Below, piece after piece: positions 1-7,622 of a stretch of DNA of 8,129 nt. A model generated the notes under the pieces. It ran no database searches and was not told the DNA's origin. It saw nothing but the letters and a program-made list of their open reading frames with translations. Position numbers and translations under genes: made by a program. Position 1 is the stretch's first letter, and every line of letters starts with the position of its first letter. Origin of the DNA: Coriobacteriaceae bacterium (GTDB taxonomy: Bacteria; Actinomycetota; Coriobacteriia; Anaerosomatales; SLCP01); assembly GCA_003563465.1 (NCBI GenBank), contig PWVH01000124.1, positions 1-8,129 of the forward strand. Reading direction: 5' to 3'.

Positions 1-806
1 AGGCTGACGAGTCTCGACGCAATCGCTTCACGGAAGCGCGTAGAGGCGAGCGAGACACCGGCAAGGAAGGCGCCTACCTCTTTGCTGAAACCAAGCACGT
101 CACCGAGCGCGGCAAGCGAGACAGCCCATGCGATGGCGAACATTATCAGCAGTTCCTGGGAACCGGATATGCGTTCTAACAGCGGCGGGATGACGAATCG
201 CATCAGCAAGGCGATCACGATCACGAACGCCGCTCCTATCGCCAGCACACGTGCCAGAGCTATCGGCAACGCAACGGTTTCGTTACCGGCGAACGCCGAA
301 AGCACGATCATCGTGATCACTACTACGATGTCTTGGACGATCAGGAATCCCACGGCGATTCGGCCGTGCAACGAATCTATCTCCCGTTTGTCCGAGAGCA
401 GTTTGACGATGATGATCGTGCTGGAGAACGTGAGTGCGACAGCCACATAGACCGCAGCCACAGTATCGAGCCCGAGAGCCAGGGCCAGCAGGAATCCGAT
501 TACAGACGTGAACGCCACCTGGCCCAGGCCGGTGGCCAGCGCGACCGGTCCTACGCTCGAGATGAGCCCGATGTCCAACTTCAGCCCGACCACGAAGAGC
601 AGCACCGCTATGCCGACACTCGCCAACAGCTCGACTTCGCTCGCAGCGGTAGCCCATCCCAACAGCGCGGGACCCACAAGCAGCCCCGCAACGATGTAGG
701 CGATGATCAACGGTTGTTTAAGCGCGGCTCCGATGGCGCCGATGAAGGCGGCTATCGCGAGAATCGCGGCGATCTCGTAGTAGACGTAAGCGAACTCGAT
801 CGTCAC
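1..806 (-). CDS. KefB-type cation:proton antiporter (CPA2), partial, 3' end beyond window
   Basis: This frame is open from the start to the left edge of the window, giving 268 complete residues of an integral membrane exchanger. The translation is strongly hydrophobic with repeated membrane segments. It has family landmarks of CPA2 Na+/K+:H+ antiporters: KQPLIIAYIVAGLLVGP near residues 30-46, LLFVVGLKLD (69-78), the TFSSTIIIVKLLSD block (126-139), and FLIVQDIVVV (154-163). The Gln-Asp pair at 158-159 is the form seen in KefB/KefC-like proteins and marks the ion-binding helix. An ATG lies at 812-810, but GGAG touches it directly. The GTG at 806-804 sits 6 nt after that GGAG and is the better start. 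An in-frame TAG lies further upstream. The gene is 123 bp downstream of the TetR gene on the same strand. Whether the missing C-terminus carries a RCK/TrkA-N domain cannot be seen. Family is confident; the transported ion is not. Confidence 0.9.
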   Translation of the reverse strand, partial: MTIEFAYVYYEIAAILAIAAFIGAIGAALKQPLIIAYIVAGLLVGPALLGWATAASEVELLASVGIAVLLFVVGLKLDIGLISSVGPVALATGLGQVAFTSVIGFLLALALGLDTVAAVYVAVALTFSSTIIIVKLLSDKREIDSLHGRIAVGFLIVQDIVVVITMIVLSAFAGNETVALPIALARVLAIGAAFVIVIALLMRFVIPPLLERISGSQELLIMFAIAWAVSLAALGDVLGFSKEVGAFLAGVSLASTRFREAIASRLVS

Positions 807-929
807 AGGCATCTCCAACGGGATCGGTGGCCGTTCAGGTGGCTACTCAGAGCATTCCCAAATGTCCCCACTCTGGGCCACGGCAGTCCGAATCCCGTGT
901 CATCTTGCCACACTTGCACGCTTCACTTG

Positions 930-1472
930 TCAGCAGCCGAGAAGGCAATCGACTGCTCTGGCAACATGGGGCTCTACCTCGATCTCGGTGTCCTCAAGCA
1001 GCATCCGTGTGCCCGCCAGTATGAGGCCGCCGATGAGCCTCACGGTCGTCTCGATGTCCGAAACTTCGAACTCGCCTGACGAAACACCCTCCGTCACATA
1101 CTCGCGAATCAGCCCGGTGTAGGCGTCGAGGAAAGCGCGTTCGCTGATTTCGAGACGCTCTAGGAACTCGCTTTCGCTGTTCTGCCGCCACCAATCACGC
1201 ACGAAGCCGAACACTATGCCGATCAGGCCCTCGAGCCTGGCGCGGTACGTAGGCAGCTGCTCGAGCGCGGAAGCTATGCGGCGCTTCTCCTCTTCGGCTC
1301 TACGCTCCACCACGTATTTGAGGATCTCGTTCTTGCTTTCGTAGTGAACGTATATCGTCTTCTTGGAAATGCGCAGCTCCTTGGCGATATCGGCAACCGC
1401 CGTCTTGCGAAAGCCGAAGTGCTCCAGATGTCTTTCGAAACTGTTGGCGATCTGCTCTCTCGTATCAGGCAT
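930..1472 (-). CDS. TetR/AcrR-family transcriptional regulator
   Basis: A 180-residue one-component repressor-type regulator. Residues about 7-54 form a classic TetR_N DNA-binding domain. The helix-turn-helix lies in AVADIAKELRISKKTIYVHY (25-44), followed by SKNEILKYVV. The remainder is a helical ligand-binding and dimerisation domain with no recognisable ligand signature. I chose the ATG at 1472 because the conserved domain begins right after it and a GGAGG lies 10 nt upstream. The frame stays open for 47 more codons upstream, but that stretch (CREPETRNV, CLACRYSR) looks like translated leader, not protein. It lies downstream of copA and the DUF6483-like gene and upstream of a cation antiporter. 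It could control that antiporter, itself, or the copper/Msr genes. No clear palindromic operator was found. The family is certain; the regulon is unknown. Confidence 0.93.
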   Translation of the reverse strand: MPDTREQIANSFERHLEHFGFRKTAVADIAKELRISKKTIYVHYESKNEILKYVVERRAEEEKRRIASALEQLPTYRARLEGLIGIVFGFVRDWWRQNSESEFLERLEISERAFLDAYTGLIREYVTEGVSSGEFEVSDIETTVRLIGGLILAGTRMLLEDTEIEVEPHVARAVDCLLGC

Positions 1473-1621
1473 GCCGCTGTGGCCTCCATCCCTATCGAGA
1501 ACCGGCCAGCTGTTCGCCCTTGAGTATCGGCATGCAAGACACCCGGATTGATACACGTTTCTGGTTTCCGGTTCCCGGCAAGGAGCAAACCGCGATTCAT
1601 CGGAGTCCGGCAAGCCATGAC
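1473..1621 (-). other. Intergenic region upstream of the tetR gene
   Basis: This 149 bp gap separates the DUF6483-like gene from the TetR gene. It holds the GGAGG ribosome binding site for the regulator and one copy of a 13 bp direct repeat near its right end. I looked for a promoter and for a TetR operator. I found only imperfect symmetry, for example CTTG/CAAG arms about 20 bp across near 1518-1537 and GGTTT/AAACC arms at 1563-1591. No good pair of -35 and -10 hexamers was seen. Autoregulation from here is plausible but not shown. Confidence 0.3.
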
Positions 1622-1640
1622 TTAGTCGAGTCCGGCAAGC
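1603..1640. repeat. 13 bp direct repeat spanning a stop codon
   Basis: GAGTCCGGCAAGC occurs at 1603-1615 and again at 1628-1640, a 25 bp period. One copy is inside the last codons of the DUF6483-like gene and the other lies just past its TAA. A short local duplication would explain it. No function is apparent. Confidence 0.6.
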
Positions 1641-2020
1641 AACTCCTCTATGCGATCGTTCTCTTCGCCGTCTGAATACGGCTGCGCGGCACGCAATACT
1701 TCGGTGGCTCGATCACGCTCGTGCTCTGCAACGCCAGGACGTCCGGCGGCATCGTAGGCCTCAGCCCTTGCCACTAGGATCTCGCCCAGCATGCGGGAGC
1801 GCAGCACGTCGATACCGCCGCCGACAGACAGGAAGGTCACCAAGCCCGTGCCCGTCATGGAATCGATCAGTGCGGTATCCGTGTCCATAAGCGCCGCAAG
1901 GGCTTCGCGCGCGGTCTCGAGAGCATCGTCCGGACGATGCTCGCGTATCTCCTTGAGCATCACCTGCAGCATCCGTCCTACCTGGGTGATGAGTCTCAAG
2001 ATGTAGTCGCGCTCGTACAC
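1622..2020 (-). CDS. DUF6483-like small helical protein
   Basis: A 132-residue, charged, probably all-helical soluble protein with no signal peptide, no membrane segment and no cysteine. It opens MYERDYILRLITQVGRMLQV, followed by a stretch like a tetratricopeptide-type helical pair (DDALETAREALAALM). It ends in a second helical hairpin (ILVARAEAYDAAGRPGVAEH) and an acidic tail. The opening MYxxDYxLRxIxQxGR is what I remember of DUF6483 proteins from Firmicutes and related anaerobes; that assignment is from memory and untested. No activity is known to me for the family. Translation starts at GTG (2020-2018), supported by AGAGGAG 5 nt upstream and by no nearby ATG fitting better. It lies 69 bp after copA and 149 bp before the TetR gene. 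Location suggests co-transcription with copA. No metal-binding His or Cys cluster is visible. Confidence 0.75.
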   Translation of the reverse strand: MYERDYILRLITQVGRMLQVMLKEIREHRPDDALETAREALAALMDTDTALIDSMTGTGLVTFLSVGGGIDVLRSRMLGEILVARAEAYDAAGRPGVAEHERDRATEVLRAAQPYSDGEENDRIEELLAGLD

Positions 2021-2065
2021 TGGGGCTCCTCTATCGGGCCCTACCTCATCTTCGAATCCCCATAC

Positions 2066-2088
2066 CCGGTCTCGCCCGACAGGACCGG
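2066..2088 (-). other. Stem-loop directly after the copA stop
   Basis: A perfect 6 bp inverted repeat, CCGGTC and GACCGG, with an 11 nt loop begins one base after the copA TGA. No T-run follows, so it does not qualify as an ordinary intrinsic terminator. It could attenuate, stabilise or mark a processing point between copA and the next gene, or be chance in GC-rich DNA. Confidence 0.3.
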
Positions 2089-2089
2089 A

Positions 2090-4505
<2,416 letters not shown>

Positions 4506-4516
<11 letters not shown>

Positions 4517-4919
4517 CGGCTTCCTCAGGCACGAACGACAGCGCGACCGAGTTTATGCAGTAGCGAAGCCCCGTCGGATCCGGTCCGTCGGCAAAGACGT
4601 GGCCGAGGTGGCCGCTGCAACGCGCGCACGTGACCTCCGTGCGGGACATGCCGAAAGATCTGTCCTCGTGCTCTTCGATCGCCTCGGCCTTCAGCGGCTG
4701 TGTGAAGGACGGCCATCCGCTGCCGGAATGGAACTTATCCGCCGAGGAGAACAGCTCAGAGCCGCAACCGGCGCAGCGATAGACGCCCCTCTTCTCTAGA
4801 TCGGTGTACTCGCCTGTTCCCGCCGGTTCCGTACCGCCACGACGCAGCACGCGGAACTGCTCTGGAGTTAGCAGAGACCGCCACTCGTCGTCGGTACGAA
4901 CGACCTTTTCATCCTGCAT
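4506..4919 (-). CDS. msrB: Peptide-methionine (R)-S-oxide reductase MsrB
   Basis: A 137-residue cytoplasmic repair enzyme that reduces the R epimer of methionine sulfoxide in proteins and peptides. The SelR/MsrB fold is evident: a structural zinc site from CAGC (C49, C52) and CARC (C98, C101), then HSGSGWPSF (64-72), GHLGHVF (103-109) and the catalytic cysteine in RYCINS (C121). These five are the only cysteines. No resolving cysteine is available where some family members have one, and position 67 is Ser. Turnover therefore probably proceeds by direct reduction of the sulfenic acid or with an outside thiol. The N-terminal DDEWRSLLTPEQFRVLR is the usual family opening, so the ATG at 4919 is right; a GAGAGGG lies just upstream. 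It starts 11 bp after the msrA stop and overlaps copA by 11 nt, so msrA-msrB-copA read as one transcript. Confidence 0.96.
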
Positions 4920-4930
4920 CTCGGTCCCTC

Positions 4931-5650
4931 TCAGCCGCGGGTGACGATGGCGCGCAGATGTCCTTGCGCAGACTCGGATAGTCCGTAAGAGTCGATCTCT
5001 CGCTCGAGTTGCAACGCCGAACCTAGACCGTATGCATACCCGTTCAGCCGCGCAGCCAGCGCGGACTCACGAAAGTCTTCAGGCGTCGAGTAGTACGCTT
5101 CGACCTCGTCAGAAAGCAGCGCGTCGCGCCTGAGAGCGTACTTCTGATGATAGTCCTCGGCCAAGTAGAATCGTTCCAAGCGACGCACTTCGGTTAGAAC
5201 CGGCCTGCACAGAAGCGCCTCGGTTCGCGTGCGCGAGCGAGCCGCTGCCTGGAATTGTTTTTCGTCGGTGGCCAGCACAATCGACTTGTACTGGGTCGAG
5301 TAGACACGTGCCGCAGGGTCGTGCATCGTCCAGAACAACTCGAGCAGCCCTTCGTAGCTGACGTATCCCGGATCGAATTCGACCTGTAAGACCTCGGTAT
5401 GATCGCCTATGGAGCGGTACGTGGGATCTGGAATGGTGCCGCCTGCATAGCCTACGCGCGTACGAAACACCCCGTCTGTCAGCCCGAACCGGGCATCCGG
5501 TCCCCAGAATCAACCCATCCCGAAAGTTGCGGTCTCCAGGTGCTGCGGCACGGCCGCATCGATCTGCGGTGGCGCGCTATGACGCCGGCCAGCCACAGAC
5601 AGGGGGGCAGAGTTCTCATCAGTGGTGCGCTTCTTCCTGAATCGGAGCAT
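4931..5650 (-). CDS. msrA: Selenocysteine-containing peptide-methionine (S)-S-oxide reductase MsrA (in-frame TGA = Sec47)
   Basis: A 239-residue MsrA, the reductase for the S epimer of methionine sulfoxide, read through one TGA. The frame begins at ATG 5650-5648, with AGGAG 6 nt upstream. It gives HLETATFGMG, then TGA at 5512-5510, then FWGPDARFG. Known MsrA proteins have Cys in that position (GCFWG), and the GMGCFWGPD form is a recognised subfamily, so TGA stands exactly at the catalytic residue (47). Downstream the family is intact: RVGYAGG (65-71), GDHTEVLQVEFDP (82-94, general-acid Glu 86), TQYKS, and ERFYLAEDYHQKY (159-171). The only cysteine is C148, so no normal C-terminal recycling pair is present. 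Residues 1-38 are a polar, Arg/Lys-rich extension, not a signal peptide. A start at 5470 would lack the active site. A nonsense mutation or sequencing error is the alternative, but the exact position, open flanks, ribosome site and SECIS-like hairpin argue for Sec. msrB follows 11 bp later. Confidence 0.9.
5475..5509 (-). promoter_or_regulatory. Candidate bacterial SECIS element of msrA
   Basis: Immediately after the in-frame UGA, a perfect 5 bp GC stem GCCCG (5494-5490) / CGGGC (5486-5482) closes a GUU loop (5489-5487). The loop starts 20 nt after the UGA, and its first base is G. Both fit the published rules for bacterial SECIS elements (apical loop with an early G, about 16-37 nt from the UGA). 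A possible lower helix pairs UCUG (5508-5505) with CAGA (5478-5475). A competing hairpin, ACCGG/CCGGU with an AUGC loop (5501-5488), shares bases with it. The element lies inside the coding region, as in bacteria, and would recruit SelB with Sec-tRNA. Confidence 0.6.
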
Positions 5651-5780
5651 CGTGCTCTCCTCGTATCGCCTTCTCATGCCGAGGAGTTGCAAGCGCCACG
5701 CCAGGGTCGCGGTTGCCGGAATTCCTTTGTGCCCAACGGGCCGGATCTGCCACCCGCGCTCGGCCGCCGCGCCGCGGTGT
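5651..5780 (-). other. Intergenic region between the TIGR00300 gene and msrA
   Basis: This 130 bp gap is the largest break between purE and copA and the likeliest place for a promoter of msrA-msrB-copA. It begins GC-rich, contains a GCCCAACGGGC inverted repeat (5731-5741) and a GGAATTCC palindrome (about 5717-5724), and ends in the msrA ribosome site. No convincing -35/-10 pair was found, and neither hairpin has a T-run. Whether msrA is read from its own promoter or from purE is open. Confidence 0.3.
5655..5662 (-). promoter_or_regulatory. Ribosome binding site that fixes the msrA start
   Basis: The minus strand reads GAGGAGAG here, with core AGGAG ending 6 nt before the ATG at 5650. This is near consensus. 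It lies upstream of the in-frame TGA, showing that the cell is set up to start translation before that codon and that the shorter frame from 5470 is not the real start. Confidence 0.8.
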
Positions 5781-7004
5781 TCACTCGTCGAGTTCGTCGG
5801 CGAGCTGCTCCAGAAAGAGGCCAACGTCGGTCACGATACCGATCGTCTGCCAGGATCCCCGGTCCGCAAGCTTGGTCACTACAGCGGGATTGATGTCGAC
5901 GCACACGGTCTGCGTGCTGGCAGGCAACATATTGCCGGTCGCGATCGAGTGCAGCATCGTCGCAAGCATCAGACACGCACCCGCACGGCGGCAGTACGGA
6001 CGCATGGCTCGCTGAGCCTGCATCGCATCCATGATCACTTCAGGAAGCGGGCCGTCGTCACGGACCGAGCCCGCGAGCACGAAGGGGGTCTCGGTGGTGA
6101 CGAGCGTGTACATGATGCCGCTGTTCAACACGCCCTTCTCGACGGCGGCGGCGATAGATCCGTGGTGGCGGATCATGTTGATGGCGCGCAGGTGATGTTC
6201 GTGTCCTCCCACCGTAGGCACGCCTTCGTTGAGCGACACCCCCAACGAGGTACCGTAGAGTGCCGACTCGATGTCGTGAACGGCCACCGCATTGCCCCCG
6301 AAGAGCACGCTGATGTATCCCGCCCTTACGAGCCGTGAAATCTCTTCGGCCGCTCCGGTGTGCACGACGGCAGGACCCACGACTGCAATCGTCTCCCGAC
6401 CCGCGGCGCGGACACCGCGCAGGATGCGCGCCACCTCAGCGACTACCTGTGCTTTCGGCTTCTCCGAAGACACCGCCGAGGCCATGAATTCGAACGCCTG
6501 CTTCTCGCGAGGGCGTTCCTGTGGCCGCACCCTCAGCCCCGTGTGCCCGACGACGTAGAGATCGCCAGCGCACACATCGGCCATCGGCACCGTCCATGCA
6601 CGTCCGGCTTTTGGATCAACCTGAATTCCCAGATCCATCTCGGTCCCGTCCACGGGCAGCCACCGTCCGTCCACTCTCACGGCGGTCTCGAGGTTGGTTG
6701 TGGAGTAGAAACCGTCCGGGAAGACGCCATCGAGAGGAGCCGGAGCAATCACGGCGTCTGTGGGATCGAGCGGCACCGCCCCGTGCTCCTGGATGGCAGT
6801 AAGAAGTTCGCCCAGATGCTCCTCGCTTTGACCTCGCACGCGCAACACCGCACGGGACGGATCCTCATTGGTTCGGCCCACCTCGAAAGAGAGCGTTTCG
6901 AACTCACCGCCCAGCGAAACGATGTCGTCCATGATCGACGAAACGATACCCGAGTCGATCAAGTGGCCCTCGACGCAGACATCCTCGTAGTCTCCGTGGG
7001 GCAT
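5781..7004 (-). CDS. TIGR00300 / LOR-SDH domain protein, archaeal-type ornithine cyclodeaminase-like
   Basis: A 407-residue soluble protein. The N-terminal half matches the LOR/SDH conserved domain, with FPDGFYSTTNLETAVR (95-110) followed by an EMDLGI block (122-127). The C-terminal half has the nucleotide-binding part of the family: VVGPAVVHTGAAEEI (208-222), FGGNAVAVHDIE (235-246), VGGHEHHLRAINMIRHHGSI (265-284) and DINPAVVTKLADRGS (370-384). These are the landmarks of TIGR00300. Members include an archaeal NAD-dependent ornithine cyclodeaminase (ornithine to proline plus ammonia) and the C-terminal region of the cyanobacterial arginine-guanidine removing enzyme AgrE/ArgZ. No arginine dihydrolase domain is fused here. 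The cysteine I recall in relatives after EMD is Leu125 here. The start at 7004 follows the purE stop by 3 bp, with GAGG 8 nt upstream, so it is coupled to purE. Family is confident; the reaction is inferred. Confidence 0.85.
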   Translation of the reverse strand: MPHGDYEDVCVEGHLIDSGIVSSIMDDIVSLGGEFETLSFEVGRTNEDPSRAVLRVRGQSEEHLGELLTAIQEHGAVPLDPTDAVIAPAPLDGVFPDGFYSTTNLETAVRVDGRWLPVDGTEMDLGIQVDPKAGRAWTVPMADVCAGDLYVVGHTGLRVRPQERPREKQAFEFMASAVSSEKPKAQVVAEVARILRGVRAAGRETIAVVGPAVVHTGAAEEISRLVRAGYISVLFGGNAVAVHDIESALYGTSLGVSLNEGVPTVGGHEHHLRAINMIRHHGSIAAAVEKGVLNSGIMYTLVTTETPFVLAGSVRDDGPLPEVIMDAMQAQRAMRPYCRRAGACLMLATMLHSIATGNMLPASTQTVCVDINPAVVTKLADRGSWQTIGIVTDVGLFLEQLADELDE

Positions 7005-7007
7005 GAC

Positions 7008-7469
7008 CTAATCCTCGGCCATCTCGCGTTTGAAAGTCACCATGCGCTCGCGATACTCAGGCATCGCCGTGCCGAGGATCTGCGTCGCAAGAATGGCTGC
7101 GTTCTTGGCGCCGTTGATCGCAACGCAGGCAACCGGCACGCCCTTCGGCATCTGCACCATCGAAAGAAGCGAATCCAGTCCCCCTAGGTCAGAGGTCCTT
7201 ATCGGCACCGTGATGACCGGCAGCGGCGTCAGAGCAGCAACCACACCACCCAGGTGAGCCGACTTCCCTGCAGCTGCAATGACGACGCGGATGCCGCGCT
7301 CCGCCGCTCCGCTGGCCCACTCGTGGACGCGGCCGGGGTTGCGATGCGCGCTCGCAACCATCATCTCGTACGGAACGCCGAACTCGTCGAGCTGGTCTGC
7401 GCACTCCTGCACGACGTCCATGTCGGACTTCGATCCCATCACGATGCCAACGAGAGGCGTATCGGCCAT
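7008..7469 (-). CDS. purE: PurE, N5-carboxyaminoimidazole ribonucleotide mutase / AIR carboxylase family
   Basis: A 153-residue cytoplasmic enzyme of purine biosynthesis that forms carboxyaminoimidazole ribonucleotide. GIVMGSKSD (8-16) binds the phosphate, SAHRNP (40-45) carries the catalytic His42, and LDSLLSMVQMPKGVPVACVA (98-117) is typical of the compact bacterial class I enzyme. The loop AGKSAHLGG (67-75) differs from the usual AGGAAHLPG. The length fits a stand-alone PurE; the 250-residue LarB-type relatives are excluded. The ATG at 7469 is chosen because homologues start here and GGAGG lies 6 nt upstream. A second in-frame ATG at 7529, also with GGAGG (5 nt), would add 20 Arg/Glu-rich residues. 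No purK lies next to it. The gene is 153 bp downstream of the HemN-like gene and 3 bp before the TIGR00300 gene. Confidence 0.93.
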   Translation of the reverse strand: MADTPLVGIVMGSKSDMDVVQECADQLDEFGVPYEMMVASAHRNPGRVHEWASGAAERGIRVVIAAAGKSAHLGGVVAALTPLPVITVPIRTSDLGGLDSLLSMVQMPKGVPVACVAINGAKNAAILATQILGTAMPEYRERMVTFKREMAED

Positions 7470-7622
7470 GATTCTCCTCCGTGTCTCGCGCGTCTCCCGA
7501 GCGCCCCGAGCATCTTCTCCGGACGCCATGATGTCCTCCATGTCGCCTCTGCCCTCGACGCTACCTCCATCTCGTCGCCGAGCAGTCCGGCTGTTCAGAG
7601 ATTGTAGCCGAGGACCATCCTA
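7470..7622 (-). promoter_or_regulatory. Intergenic region with possible purE promoter
   Basis: On the minus strand a TACAAT hexamer (7606-7601) resembles a -10 box. No good -35 hexamer sits 16-18 bp upstream, so the promoter is tentative; it would give a leader of about 125 nt. The leader contains two GGAGG sites, one in front of each candidate purE start. I saw no purine riboswitch core and no terminator with a T-run after the HemN-like gene. Confidence 0.25.

Noticed and set aside
813..929. Promoter or terminator between the TetR and antiporter genes
   Set aside because: CAGAG/CTCTG arms about 28 bp apart are weak, no T-run follows, and no paired -35/-10 hexamers were seen.
333..1079. Plus-strand open frame of 248 codons
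   Set aside because: It lies antisense to the antiporter and TetR genes. Its translation is low-complexity, rich in Arg/Gln/Asp, with no family features; typical of the mirror of a GC-rich gene.
1518..1591. Possible TetR operator palindromes
   Set aside because: The arms are only 4-5 bp, imperfect and widely spaced; expected by chance.
1473..1613. N-terminal extension of the TetR protein by 47 residues
   Set aside because: The extra residues have no similarity to the family, and a GGAGG is well placed for the ATG at 1472.
4931..5470. Short MsrA beginning at the GTG at 5470
   Set aside because: It would lack the catalytic GCFWG position altogether, while conserved MsrA sequence continues upstream through the TGA to a well-placed ribosome site.
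5510..5824. Separate 104-residue protein ending at the TGA
   Set aside because: Its last residues (ETATFGMG) are the beginning of MsrA, and its 5' part overlaps the end of the TIGR00300 gene. It is the N-terminal half of the Sec-MsrA frame, not an independent gene.
7579..7595. Terminator hairpin after the HemN-like gene
   Set aside because: Only a 4 bp GCCG/CGGC stem, and no T-run follows on the minus strand.
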